From positions 1 to 64,000 of the forward strand of contig JACRPA010000009.1 of the NCBI GenBank assembly GCA_016214145.1: a stretch of DNA of 64,000 nt, given 5' to 3'. The notes beneath the pieces were generated by a model. That model saw only the letters and a list, made by a program, of their open reading frames with translations. It ran no database searches and was not told the DNA's origin. Position numbers and translations under genes: made by a program. Position 1 is the first letter of the stretch; every line of letters starts with the position of its first letter. Below are positions 20,405 through 33,051 of this stretch, in pieces. Origin of the DNA: Rhodocyclales bacterium (GTDB taxonomy: Bacteria > Pseudomonadota > Gammaproteobacteria > Burkholderiales > Rhodocyclaceae).

Positions 20405-21781
20405 ATGCACATCCCCGCCCCCGAAATCTTCAAGGCCTACGACATCCGCGGCATCGTCGGCAGGACGCTGACGCGCGATTCCGTTCATTCCATCGGCCGC
20501 GCCATCGGCTCGGAAGCGCGCGACAGGAAGGTCAAGACCGTCGTCGTCGGCCGCGACGGCCGCCTGTCCGGTCCGGAACTGTCGCGCGCCCTGATGGAAG
20601 GCATCTGCGCCAGCGGCGTCGACGTCGTCGACATCGGCATGGTGCCGACGCCACTCGGCTACTTCGCCGCGCATCATCTCAAGACCGGCAGCGCGGTGCT
20701 GGTCACCGGCAGCCACAACCCGCCCGACTACAACGGCTTCAAGATCATGCTCGCCGGCGACACGCTGCACAGCACCGCCATCACCGCGCTGCGCACGCGG
20801 CTGGTCGAGGGCCGGCTCTCCTCCGGCAGCGGCAAGATCACGCAGGTGGATGTGCGCAAGGACTACCTCGACCGCATCGTCTCCGACGTCAAGCTGTCGC
20901 GCAAAATGAAGATCGTGGTGGACTGCGGCAACGGCGTCGCCGGCGCCGTGGCGCCGGAACTGTTCCGCCGCATGGGCTGCGAGCTGGTCGAGCTTTTCTG
21001 CAAGGTGGACGGCACCTTCCCCAACCACCACCCCGATCCGTCCAAGCCGGACAACCTGAAGGATGTCATCCGCGCGCTGAAGGAAAGCGACGCCGAACTG
21101 GGCATCGCCTTCGACGGTGACGGCGACCGCCTCGGCGTGGTGACGAAGGACGGCGAGATCATTTACCCGGACCGCCAGCTGATGCTTTTCGCCGCCGACG
21201 TGCTGGCGCGCAATCCCGGCGCGCAGATCATCTACGACGTGAAGTGCTCGCGCAACCTGGCCCGCTCGATCCGCCACCAGGGCGGCAAGCCCCTGATGTG
21301 GATGACCGGCCATGCCCTCATCAAGGCCAAGCTGAAGGAGACCGGCGCCCCGCTCGCCGGCGAGATGAGCGGCCACACCTTCTTCAAGGAGCGCTGGTAC
21401 GGCTTCGACGACGGCCTCTACGCCGGCGCGCGCCTGCTGGAAATCGTCTCGCGCTGGCCGGACGCCAACTGGCCGCTCAAGCATCTGCCCGATGCGCTCT
21501 CCACGCCGGAGCTCAACCTGAAGATGCAGGAAGGCGAGCCGCACGCCCTCATCGCCGAGCTGCAGAAGACGGCGAAGTTCGAGGGCGCGCAGGAGATCGT
21601 CACCCTCGACGGCCTGCGCGTCGAATACGCCGACGGCTTCGGCCTGATGCGCGCCTCCAACACCACGCCGGTGCTGGTGCTGCGCTTCGAGGCGGACAAT
21701 GCGGCGGCGCTCGCCCGCATCCAGGCCGACTTCCGCCGCATGCTGCGCCGGGCGCGGCCGGACCTGCTGCAGGCCTTCTAA
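20405..21781 (+). CDS. Phosphomannomutase/phosphoglucomutase
   Basis: The 458-residue alpha-D-phosphohexomutase interconverts the 1- and 6-phosphates of mannose and glucose, feeding LPS, exopolysaccharide and nucleotide-sugar synthesis. The phosphoserine loop is VLVTGSHNPPDYNGFK (S103), the metal loop is FDGDGDRLG, the sugar-specificity loop is GEMSGHTFF, and the last phosphate-binding region is RASNTTPVLVLRFE. Length and sequence resemble AlgC/ManB-type bifunctional enzymes. GAGG lies upstream of the start. waaF is nearby but separated by other genes. Confidence 0.94.
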   Translation: MHIPAPEIFKAYDIRGIVGRTLTRDSVHSIGRAIGSEARDRKVKTVVVGRDGRLSGPELSRALMEGICASGVDVVDIGMVPTPLGYFAAHHLKTGSAVLVTGSHNPPDYNGFKIMLAGDTLHSTAITALRTRLVEGRLSSGSGKITQVDVRKDYLDRIVSDVKLSRKMKIVVDCGNGVAGAVAPELFRRMGCELVELFCKVDGTFPNHHPDPSKPDNLKDVIRALKESDAELGIAFDGDGDRLGVVTKDGEIIYPDRQLMLFAADVLARNPGAQIIYDVKCSRNLARSIRHQGGKPLMWMTGHALIKAKLKETGAPLAGEMSGHTFFKERWYGFDDGLYAGARLLEIVSRWPDANWPLKHLPDALSTPELNLKMQEGEPHALIAELQKTAKFEGAQEIVTLDGLRVEYADGFGLMRASNTTPVLVLRFEADNAAALARIQADFRRMLRRARPDLLQAF

Positions 21782-21812
21782 AGGTCTCGCCGGCGGGGCC
21801 GATAACAAGGGG

Positions 21813-23051
21813 ATGTCAGCCCAGGATATCTTCATCGGCCGCCAGCCGATCCTCGATCGCGACCAGCAGCTCTACGCCTATGAGCTGCTGTTCCGCCGCG
21901 GCACGCAGAACAGCGCCGAAGTCACCGACGATCTCGCCGCCACGGCCACGGTCATCAGCCATGTGTTTTCCGAGCTCGGCCTCGAGGCGGCGCTCGGCCC
22001 CTACCTGGGCTTCGTCAACCTCGATGCGCGCATGCTGGCGAGCGACGCCCTGGAACTGCTGCCACGCGAGAAATTCGTGCTCGAGGTGCTGGAAACCGTC
22101 GACATCACCCCCGAAGTGGTTGCCCGCTGCCGCGCACTGAAGGACAAGGGCTTCACCCTGGCGCTCGACGATTTCGTCACCTTCGAGGAGAGGCACGCGC
22201 CACTCCTCGATCTGGCCGACATCGTCAAGGTGGACCTGATGGGCATGGATGCCGGCGCCCTGGAAAAAACCGTCAAGGCGCTGCGCCCCTGGAAATTGAA
22301 GCTGCTCGCCGAGAAGGTGGATGACGAGGCGCAGGTCAAGGCATGCCGCGACCTCGGCTTCGAACTGTTCCAGGGCTACTACTTCGCCAAGCCGACCGTC
22401 ATCGCCGGCAAGAAGCTGTCCCACTCCGAACTGTCCCTGATCCGCCTGCTCGGCCTGATCCTCGACGACGCCGAAACGCCTCTGCTCGAGGGCATTTTCA
22501 AGCATGATCCCGCCCTGACGCTGAACCTGATGCGGCTGACCAACTCGGCGGCGGCGGGCCTGCGCCAGAAGATCGCCTCGCTGCGCCACGCCATCACGGT
22601 GCTGGGGCGCCGCCAGCTGCAGCGCTGGCTGCAACTGCTGCTCTATACCAACCCGACCTCCGGCGGCGGCGCCAACCCCCTGCTGCAGCTGGCCGCCACG
22701 CGCGGACGCTTCATGGAACTGCTGGCAGGCGACCTGATGGGCGCCGGCCGGGACTTGGAGGATCGCGCCTTCATGACCGGCATCATGTCGCTCATGCCGG
22801 CATTGCTGCACGTGCCGATCGACGAGGTCATCGCCACGCTCAATGTCGCCCCCGAGGTGCGCGAGGCGCTGGAGAACCGCGCCGGCGTGCTGGGCAGGAT
22901 GCTCCTGCTGGCCGAGAAGCAGGAGGAAGGCGACAGGGACGCCTGCTTTGCGCTGATCGTGGAACTGCCGGGGATCGACACCGGACGCGTCAATGCCATC
23001 TTGACGCAGGCGCTCGCCTGGGCCAACAGCATCGGCCAGCAGGCCGGCTGA
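21813..23051 (+). CDS. EAL-HDOD signalling protein (YuxH-like)
   Basis: The 412-residue protein has a short EAL domain (about 1-205) and a HDOD domain (about 210-400). The EAL signature is degenerate: ELL replaces EAL (YAYELLFR) and DDFVTF replaces DDFGTG. Asn in FVNLD, Glu in VLEVLET, Lys in IVKVDL, Glu in LAEKV and Gln in FQGYYF are still present. Phosphodiesterase activity is therefore uncertain; it may only bind cyclic di-GMP. The HDOD part (DPALTLNLMRLTNSAA) is a signalling module in motility and stress proteins. The start ATG 21813 sits 31 bp after the mutase gene. Confidence 0.9.
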   Translation: MSAQDIFIGRQPILDRDQQLYAYELLFRRGTQNSAEVTDDLAATATVISHVFSELGLEAALGPYLGFVNLDARMLASDALELLPREKFVLEVLETVDITPEVVARCRALKDKGFTLALDDFVTFEERHAPLLDLADIVKVDLMGMDAGALEKTVKALRPWKLKLLAEKVDDEAQVKACRDLGFELFQGYYFAKPTVIAGKKLSHSELSLIRLLGLILDDAETPLLEGIFKHDPALTLNLMRLTNSAAAGLRQKIASLRHAITVLGRRQLQRWLQLLLYTNPTSGGGANPLLQLAATRGRFMELLAGDLMGAGRDLEDRAFMTGIMSLMPALLHVPIDEVIATLNVAPEVREALENRAGVLGRMLLLAEKQEEGDRDACFALIVELPGIDTGRVNAILTQALAWANSIGQQAG

Positions 23052-23052
23052 T

Positions 23053-23123
23053 CGTCATTCCCGCGGAAGCGGGAATCCACTTTAAGCGCATGCCTCTGGA
23101 TTCCCGCCTTCGCGGGAATGACG
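23053..23123. repeat. Palindromic repeat pair, CATTCCCGCGAAAGCGGG family
   Basis: Two facing units (CGTCATTCCCGCGGAAGCGG and its inverted partner ending at 23123) separate the convergent EAL-HDOD and DUF4202 genes. It is of the same family as the block at 8003-8076 and again lies between convergent gene ends. Confidence 0.8.
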
Positions 23124-23717
23124 CTAGCCGACTGCCTTCAAAATCAGCGGCGCCAGCGCCTCGGGCAGACTGACTTTCCCCGCCAGCGCGAAATCCCGCG
23201 CCTCGGCCGACATCTTCTGCCAGGTCTTGCGGATGATGTCGATCCACTTCGCCTCGTCATAGTCGGGGTGCTGGGCGGCGAAGCCGGTGAGATAGTGTTC
23301 GAGAAAAACGAGGTCGGTGACATCCTCCAGCAGTTGCGTCTCGGCGTTCACCTTGAGGCCCTTCTTGCCGACGGCGGACTGGACGCGCGCGATCGTCGCC
23401 GCATCGTAGCCGGTCTCCAGCATGATGCGGCCGGCCGTCTCGGCGTGGAACTTGTACAGGCCGGTGCGCCATTGCAGGTAGCCCTGGCGGTCTGCGGGAT
23501 AGCTCGCGCGCGGCGTCTTCCAGCGCTGGATGTGCTGGGCGCGCACGGCGAGGCGCACGGCCTCGGAAGCGTCCGGCGCGAAACGCGCCAGCATCTCGCT
23601 CATGCGCCGGGCGTAGAGCAGCTCCTTGGGCTGGCCTTCGTCGCGGTTCGGATCTTCAGCGTTGGCAGCATCGAACGCCGCTATCGCCGCTTCGAAGCGT
23701 TTTTGATCTGCAATCAT
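23124..23717 (-). CDS. DUF4202 family protein
   Basis: This 197-residue cytoplasmic protein resembles the DUF4202 family, which is of unknown function. Characteristic blocks are RFEAAIAAFDAANAEDPN, PKELLYARRMSEML, AVRAQHIQRWKTPRASYP, FHAETAGRIM and LLEDVTDLVFLEHYL. His and Asp residues in these blocks resemble a HD-like metal centre, but that is inference. The start has AAGGAG at good spacing and overlaps the Nudix stop by one base (TGATG). It is the last gene of the alaS operon. Confidence 0.87.
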   Translation of the reverse strand: MIADQKRFEAAIAAFDAANAEDPNRDEGQPKELLYARRMSEMLARFAPDASEAVRLAVRAQHIQRWKTPRASYPADRQGYLQWRTGLYKFHAETAGRIMLETGYDAATIARVQSAVGKKGLKVNAETQLLEDVTDLVFLEHYLTGFAAQHPDYDEAKWIDIIRKTWQKMSAEARDFALAGKVSLPEALAPLILKAVG

Positions 23718-24202
23718 CAGGTTCTCCTTGCGAGCCAGTCGCGGATGGCCAGGCCGGTGCCGAAATCCCAGGGCCGCAGCTTCTCGGGCGGAATGAGGCG
23801 GAATTCGGCCAGTTCCTCGTTGAGCGCGATCTCGCCCTCGGCCACGACATGGTAGGCGAGGATGATCTCGTTCTTGCGCTGGAAGGGGTAGATGCCGATC
23901 AGGCTGGCGGACAGCGTCGCCAGGCCAAGCTCCTCCTGCACCTCGCGCGCCACGCCCTCCTCCGGCGTCTCGTCGCGCTCCATGAAGCCGGTGACGAGGC
24001 CGAACATCTTCTCCGGCCAGGCGTGGTTGCGCGCCAGCACGACCAGCCCGTCGCGCTCGACCAGGCCCGCCAGCACCGGCAGCGGGTTGTCCCAGAAGAC
24101 GTAGCCGCAGGATTCATCCGGGCAGGCGCGGCGCGGCAGGCCGCCGATTTCGCGTTCGACCAGGCCTGAACCGCAGCGCAGGCAGAAAGCCGCGTTGCTC
24201 AT
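23717..24202 (-). CDS. Nudix hydrolase with N-terminal zinc ribbon
   Basis: This 161-residue protein has an N-terminal zinc ribbon (FCLRCGSGL then CPDESCGYVF) followed by a Nudix domain with the box GFMERDETPEEGVAREVQEE (REXXEE intact, then LG). Zinc ribbon plus Nudix resembles NudC/YfcD-type enzymes, though the protein is much shorter than NudC. The substrate is unknown. The ATG at 24202 overlaps the stop of the NTF2-like gene (ATGA), and its own stop overlaps the start of DUF4202. Confidence 0.9.
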   Translation of the reverse strand: MSNAAFCLRCGSGLVEREIGGLPRRACPDESCGYVFWDNPLPVLAGLVERDGLVVLARNHAWPEKMFGLVTGFMERDETPEEGVAREVQEELGLATLSASLIGIYPFQRKNEIILAYHVVAEGEIALNEELAEFRLIPPEKLRPWDFGTGLAIRDWLARRT

Positions 24203-24560
24203 CCCGCCGGGTACAGCGCCGAGGCATCCATGTAGATGCGGTAATCGCGCACCTTGTCGCCGGACATCGTCAGAACGTTGGCGAAGGGCACCGACAGCGT
24301 CGAGCCGTCGTGCCGGGTGTAGGTGACCTCGCCGCGGCAAACGACCGTGTCGTCAGTCTGCCAGGCGTCGGGCACGCGATGGGATACGGCGCGGATGCTG
24401 GAGAAGAAGCCGGCGACGAAATCGCGGACGGCGGCGCGTCCCGCCACCGCCGGCAGGTTGCCGAAGGCGAAGCGCGCGTCCTCGGCGAGGAAGCCGGCGA
24501 AAGCCTCGGCGTCCTGCCGGTCGATCGCCGCGAAGAGGGCTGCGACCCAGTCGCGCAGGA

Positions 24561-24564
<4 letters not shown>
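24199..24564 (-). CDS. NTF2/SnoaL-like protein
   Basis: The product is 121 residues of NTF2/SnoaL (DUF4440) type. It has an N-terminal helix pair [24 protein letters not shown], then [28 protein letters not shown] and a run of beta strands. The start is GTG 24564, which overlaps the alaS stop (GTGA), so translation is coupled to alaS. The frame is open further upstream inside alaS, but that part is not homologous. The function is unknown; a role linked to a Nudix substrate is only a guess from context. Confidence 0.82.
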
Positions 24565-27173
<2,609 letters not shown>

Positions 27174-27228
27174 GACGGATGCGGGGCAAGGCTTGCCCGA
27201 GGGCTCAAAGAGCCTGTGATTTTAACAT

Positions 27229-27260
27229 CGCAGGGAAAAGTCAGTCTCCGCAGGACGGCG
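27229..27260. repeat. GCCGTCCTGCGG...ACTGACTTTTCC repeat, inverted copy
   Basis: Read on the minus strand this gives GCCGTCCTGCGG followed by AGACTGACTTTTCCCTGCG. It nearly matches copies at 51560-51581 and 52430-52461. It lies between the 3' end of the sensor kinase gene and the alaS start. It contains the over-represented ACTGACTTT word. Confidence 0.65.
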
Positions 27261-27261
27261 T

Positions 27262-30204
27262 TTACGCTTGCGGCAGGGAGAAATGGAAAGTGGCGCCCCT
27301 GTCCGGCTCGCCCTCGGCCCAGACCCGGCCGCCATGGCGCTGGACGACGCGGGCGACGATGGCCAGGCCGACGCCGGTGCCCTCGAAGACCGGGTCGCGA
27401 TGCAGCCGCTGGAAGACCTGGAACAGCTTGTCGGCATACTGCATGTCGAAGCCGACGCCGTTGTCGCGCACGAAGAAATGCGCCTCGCCGGCCTCGATGG
27501 CGCCGCCAATCTCGATGATGGCCGGATCGCTCTGACGACTGTACTTGATGGCGTTGGCCAGCAGATTGGCCCAGACCTGGCGCATCAGGCCGCGGTCGGC
27601 CACCGCCTCCGGCAGGGCGCCGACGCGCATCTGCAGGTTGTGCCCGCTGCCCGCCTCGGGCATTTCGCCGAGCACTTCCCGCACCAGCCCGTTCATTTCA
27701 ATGGGCACCTTTCGCAGCTCGGCGCGGCCGATGCGGGAAAAGTCGAGCAGGTCGTCGATCAGCTCGCCCATGCGGATCGCCCCGCCGGCGATGCGGTCAA
27801 GCAGCCTTTTCCCCTCGGCATTGATCTGCGCCGCATAGTCCTCCTCGATGATCTTGGCGTAGCCGGCAATGGCCCGCAGCGGCGCGCGCAGATCGTGCGA
27901 AATCGAATAGCTGAAGCTCTCCATCTCGCGCACGGCCGCTTCCAGCTCGGCTGTGCGGCTGCTCACGCGCTGCTCGAGCGTGACGTTGAGGCTGCGGATT
28001 TCCGCCTCGGCGCGCCGCTGATCCGTGATGTCCCGCACGATGGAAATCAGGCAGGGCACGCCGCCCAGATCGATGGCGACCGACGAAATCAGCCCTTCAC
28101 GAACCGATCCATCCTTGAGACGAAACTCCCACTCGTACTCGCTCACCCTCTCGGTGGCCCTCAGATGCCGGACAAACGCCTCGCGTTTCTCCGGATAGGC
28201 CCAGAGGCCGAGCTCCACGACCGTCCTGCCGACGGCTTCCTCGACCGCATGGCCGCTGATCAGCGCGAAGCTCTCGTTGGCGTCGAGAATCATGCCGTCC
28301 TCTACCCGCACCACGAGGATCCAGTCGGGACTGGCGTGGAAGATTTTCGAGAACTTCTCTTCGGATTTTCGCAGCGCCGCCTCGGCGCTGCGGATCTCGG
28401 TGATGTCGCGCGCCACGCCGAGGATGTGCGGCTCGCCGTCGAGATCCACCTTGACGACGGCGCCCTGCACCAGGCGCACCTCGCCGGAACGCATGCGGAA
28501 ATGGAATTCGAAATCGCGCGCGACGCCGCGGGCCTTCAGTTCGCCCACCAGCCACTCGCGTTCCTGCGGGTCGGCATACAGGCCGATCTCCTTCGCGGTC
28601 CGGCCGACCACCTCCGCCCGCTGCCAGCCGGTCATCGTCTCGAACGCCCGGTTGACATCGACAAACTTGCCGTCGGACAGCCGGCTGACCGTCGCGTAGT
28701 CCGGGTTGTTGCGGAAGAACATGGCGAAGCGTTCCTCCGAGCGCCGCAGCGCCTCCTGCGACTGCTTCAGCTCCGTCACGTCGCGCGCCGTGCCGATGAT
28801 GTGCGGCTCGCCGCCCAGGTCGATGGTGCTGGCGCTGATCTCCACCTCGCGGCGCTCGCCGCTGCGGGTAAGGAATACGGCCGGCAGGTCGCGCACCCTG
28901 CCGTTCTCCGACAGCAGCCGCACCATCCGGTCGCGATCGGCCGGGTCGGCCCACATGTGCAGGTCGGCCGTCCTCAATCTGCCGACAGCTTCGGCCGCGG
29001 AAATGCCCAGCAGTCTTTCGAAGCCCTCGTTCACCTCGACGATCAGTCCGTCGCGCAGCCGGCTGATCATGGTGAAATCGGGATTGGAGTGGAAGGCCTT
29101 GAAAAACTTTTCCTCCGACAGGCGGATCGTGTCCTCGCGCTGGCGCAGTTTCGTCAGGAGGCCGTTGAAGGCTTCGGCCAGCTCGCCGATTTCGTCGTCC
29201 CGCGCCGGCAGCGCTTGCATGCGCGCTTCCGGCCTTTGCCGCATCTGGCCCAGATGCAGTGTGAGCCGCGTCAGCGGCGCCACCAGCCAGCCGGCCAGGT
29301 ACCAGGCCAGGACGGCGCTGAGCGCCAGGGCGGCAAGCGCCATCAGCAGGATCCGCTCGCGCATCAGATGCAGCGATTGATAGGCTTCCTCCACCGGATA
29401 CACCGCCGCGACGAACCAGCCGAGCGAGGGAATCTGCCTGAAGCTCATCAGCGCCCGCAGCCCCTGGCTGTTGGAACCCTCCTCGGCGCCCTCGAAGCCG
29501 TCCCCGGCGCGGTCCGCCAGCGGATTGGCGCCGCGCGGCGGGCTGTCTGCCAGCATGCGGCGGGCATCGGGATGGAGCACGATCCTGCGGTCGCGCGTCG
29601 CCACATAGAGATAGCCGCTGTTGCCGATCTTCAGCTCGCGCACGTGGCCGAACACGCCTTGCTGGGTCAATACGAGGCCACAGGTGACGACCAGGCGAAC
29701 CTGTCCGTCCGCATCGAGTCGCGGTGCCGAAAGGGCGATGGCCGGCGTCCCGCTGACGCCGCTGATCAGGGGCGCCGAGACCACCGGCTTCTTCTCGGCC
29801 AGCACCTTCTGAAAATATTCGCGTCCGGCCAGGCTGGTGATGGCCCCGGCCGGCGCCGCGATGTTGTGCGCCAGGATGCGCCCGTCCGGCGCTGCCGCCG
29901 CGCAGCGTCCGATCCAGCCCAGCGGGCTCGGCAGTTGATGCAAGAAACGCTCGATTTCCGCCGGCTTGTCCAGGGCTGCCGCCGGCATGGCCTCGGCAAT
30001 CCCCGCTACGGTCTTCAGCGCGGTGGCAACGTCGCTTTCGGCCTCAACTGCCACCTCGGACACCAGCGCGAACAGGTGCTTGGCCACATCCGCCTTGATC
30101 TCGTCGCGGATGAGCGTCCACGTAAGAAATGCGCCCGCCGCAATGATGAAGGCCATGCATGCGGCCAGCGCCAAAGCCAGCTTGGTTCGAATGCTCGATT
30201 TCAC
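27262..30204 (-). CDS. Membrane sensor histidine kinase (Cache-HAMP-PAS-PAS-PAS-HisKA-HATPase)
   Basis: This 980-residue kinase has a first span (about 8-30), a periplasmic Cache-type sensor (to about 280), a second span, and HAMP with ARDDEIGELAEAFNGLL. Three PAS domains begin near SEEKFFKAFHSNPDF, SEERFAMFFRNNPDY and SEEKFSKIFHASPDW. HisKA has SISHDLRAPLRAIAGY, and the HATPase has NLLANAIKY, DNGVGFDM and GVGLAIVARVVQRHGGRVWAEG. The start is GTG. The three PAS units are close repeats of each other. No response regulator gene is adjacent, so it is an orphan. The ligand is unknown. glpK lies divergently upstream. Confidence 0.95.
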   Translation of the reverse strand: MKSSIRTKLALALAACMAFIIAAGAFLTWTLIRDEIKADVAKHLFALVSEVAVEAESDVATALKTVAGIAEAMPAAALDKPAEIERFLHQLPSPLGWIGRCAAAAPDGRILAHNIAAPAGAITSLAGREYFQKVLAEKKPVVSAPLISGVSGTPAIALSAPRLDADGQVRLVVTCGLVLTQQGVFGHVRELKIGNSGYLYVATRDRRIVLHPDARRMLADSPPRGANPLADRAGDGFEGAEEGSNSQGLRALMSFRQIPSLGWFVAAVYPVEEAYQSLHLMRERILLMALAALALSAVLAWYLAGWLVAPLTRLTLHLGQMRQRPEARMQALPARDDEIGELAEAFNGLLTKLRQREDTIRLSEEKFFKAFHSNPDFTMISRLRDGLIVEVNEGFERLLGISAAEAVGRLRTADLHMWADPADRDRMVRLLSENGRVRDLPAVFLTRSGERREVEISASTIDLGGEPHIIGTARDVTELKQSQEALRRSEERFAMFFRNNPDYATVSRLSDGKFVDVNRAFETMTGWQRAEVVGRTAKEIGLYADPQEREWLVGELKARGVARDFEFHFRMRSGEVRLVQGAVVKVDLDGEPHILGVARDITEIRSAEAALRKSEEKFSKIFHASPDWILVVRVEDGMILDANESFALISGHAVEEAVGRTVVELGLWAYPEKREAFVRHLRATERVSEYEWEFRLKDGSVREGLISSVAIDLGGVPCLISIVRDITDQRRAEAEIRSLNVTLEQRVSSRTAELEAAVREMESFSYSISHDLRAPLRAIAGYAKIIEEDYAAQINAEGKRLLDRIAGGAIRMGELIDDLLDFSRIGRAELRKVPIEMNGLVREVLGEMPEAGSGHNLQMRVGALPEAVADRGLMRQVWANLLANAIKYSRQSDPAIIEIGGAIEAGEAHFFVRDNGVGFDMQYADKLFQVFQRLHRDPVFEGTGVGLAIVARVVQRHGGRVWAEGEPDRGATFHFSLPQA

Positions 30205-30310
30205 CGGGCAGCGCTTCCCTTCTTTGAAAGACCGGTATCTTTTTGGCTAATATACCCTTTTACGGAGGTCGGGCCGGCACGTTGAGCCGGCGGCCAGCGG
30301 GGTTCCTGTC

Positions 30311-31803
<1,493 letters not shown>

Positions 31804-31804
<1 letters not shown>

Positions 31805-31833
31805 AAAAAAACCGGCGCCGCGGGGCGCCGGTT
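31804..31833 (-). terminator. Intrinsic terminator of the small secreted protein gene
   Basis: A 9-bp perfect stem (ACCGGCGCC / GGCGCCGGT, loop of 4) is followed on the minus strand by eight T residues. This is a good rho-independent terminator for the gene at 31853-32212. The hairpin also lies just behind glpK on the plus strand but has only a short T-rich tail in that direction. Confidence 0.85.
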
Positions 31834-31852
31834 TCTTGGCAGGGCGAGGCGT

Positions 31853-32212
31853 TCAGTTCTTGCGGGCGGGGCGATCCACCTTGCCGTCGTGGTTGTAGTC
31901 GTGCTGGCGGTCGTGCTTCTGGCGGGCGATGCGCCTGCTCTGCCGGTCCTGCGCCCTCTCGATGCGCGCTTTCTCCCGCGCCGTCACCGTGCCGTCGGCC
32001 GCAGCCTTGTCTTCCATCTTCTGCACATTCGCCTGGCCCTTCTCCAGGCGGGCGGCTTCCCTGTCCGTCAGCGCGCCGGACTGCGCGCCCTGGTCGATCC
32101 GCTGCTGCTGGTTGGCCTGGCGCTGATCGATGCGCGGCGTGGACGTTTGCGCCAGGGCGGGCAGCGCGAAAGCGGAAACAAGCAGGGCGGCAAAAACGGA
32201 TTTCAGTTTCAT
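31853..32212 (-). CDS. Small secreted Gln/Arg/Lys-rich protein with an EF-hand-like C-terminal loop
   Basis: The 119-residue product has a Sec signal peptide (MKLKSVFAALLVSAFALPALAQ, cut after ALA) and a mature part rich in Gln, Arg, Ala and Glu. Two helical hairpin-like segments are seen: GALTDREAARLEKGQANVQK and GTVTAREKARIERAQDRQSR. The tail has DYNHDGKVD, an EF-hand/dockerin-like DxNxDGxxD calcium loop without the usual final acid. The start is preceded by AAGGAGAGAAG. It lies in its own unit with a terminator. I do not recognise a named family. Confidence 0.8.
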   Translation of the reverse strand: MKLKSVFAALLVSAFALPALAQTSTPRIDQRQANQQQRIDQGAQSGALTDREAARLEKGQANVQKMEDKAAADGTVTAREKARIERAQDRQSRRIARQKHDRQHDYNHDGKVDRPARKN

Positions 32213-32316
32213 CTTCTCTCCTTTACGGTTGGCATGCGGGATAACCCCACGCGCAGAATAACGTTTCCCGCACGGCGCAAATTCCCGCGCATTTGTAACT
32301 CCTGTAACAAATCGTG

Positions 32317-33051
32317 TCATGCCGGCCAGTCCGGCAGGAGGTCGATGCGGTCGGTGAACACCGCCGCCACGCCCGAGCGCAGCAGCTGCATGGCGTCGTC
32401 GGGATCGTTCACCGTATAGACCAGCAGCGGGACCTCTGCGCGACGCGCCTCGTCAAGCAGGCGCCGTCCGAAATGTCGCCGGCTGCAATGCAGGCTCAGG
32501 CAATCGAGCCGTCGCAAGCGCTTCAGCCAGTCCGCCGGAGGCTCGACGACCAGCAGGCCGCGCGGCAGCTCGGGGGCGGCTTCGCGCGCGGCGGCCAGCG
32601 CCTCGAGGGAGAACGAGGACAGCAGCGGCGGCGGCAGGCCGGACCACAGCTCGCGCGCCTCCAGCGCCACCTTGCGCCCCGTTTCGGCCTCGTGTCCGCG
32701 GGACGGCTTGATCTCCACATTGGCCCACAGCCCCAGCGCCTGGCACAGCTCGGCCGCATCGCCGAACGACGGCACCGGCTCGCCGGCGAACTGCGCGCCG
32801 TGCCAGCCGCCGGCATCGAGGCGCGCCAGTTCGGCATCGCTCGTCTCGTCGACGCGGCCGCGGCCGTCGGTCGTGCGTTCCAGGGTTTCGTCGTGGATGA
32901 GGACGGGCGTTCCGTCGCCGGAAAGCATGACGTCGAATTCGACGCCGCGGTAGCTATGTTCAGCCGCCTTGCGCAGACCGGCCAGGGTATTTTCCGGCGC
33001 CAGCGCGCCGCCGCAGCGGTGGGCGATGATTCGGGGGTAAACCCAGTTCAC
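32317..33051 (-). CDS. ugpQ: Glycerophosphodiester phosphodiesterase
   Basis: This 244-residue GDPD of the UgpQ type hydrolyses glycerophosphodiesters to glycerol-3-phosphate and an alcohol. Catalytic motifs are IIAHRCGGALAPENT (His-Arg and Glu-Asn), GVEFDVMLSGDGTPVLIHD (Glu-x-Asp and His), and WANVEIKP (Glu and Lys). No signal peptide is seen, so it is likely cytoplasmic like UgpQ. It starts with GTG 33051, overlapping the stop of the UgpB-like gene by 4 bp (GTGA). The G3P product can join glycerol metabolism near glpK. Confidence 0.9.
   Translation of the reverse strand: MNWVYPRIIAHRCGGALAPENTLAGLRKAAEHSYRGVEFDVMLSGDGTPVLIHDETLERTTDGRGRVDETSDAELARLDAGGWHGAQFAGEPVPSFGDAAELCQALGLWANVEIKPSRGHEAETGRKVALEARELWSGLPPPLLSSFSLEALAAAREAAPELPRGLLVVEPPADWLKRLRRLDCLSLHCSRRHFGRRLLDEARRAEVPLLVYTVNDPDDAMQLLRSGVAAVFTDRIDLLPDWPA

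Noticed and set aside
27268-30285. Very long open frame (about 1000 codons) on the plus strand opposite the PAS sensor kinase
   Set aside because: It is an antisense shadow of a GC-rich gene. The minus-strand product has a complete Cache-HAMP-PAS-kinase architecture, while the plus-strand product shows no recognisable domain.
32294-32308. Direct repeat TGTAAC-N3-TGTAAC near the GDPD 3' end
   Set aside because: Two short half sites 3 bp apart do not fit the spacing of the OmpR-family boxes I know, and the nearest start codon (32212) lies about 80 bp away; not strong enough to call an operator.
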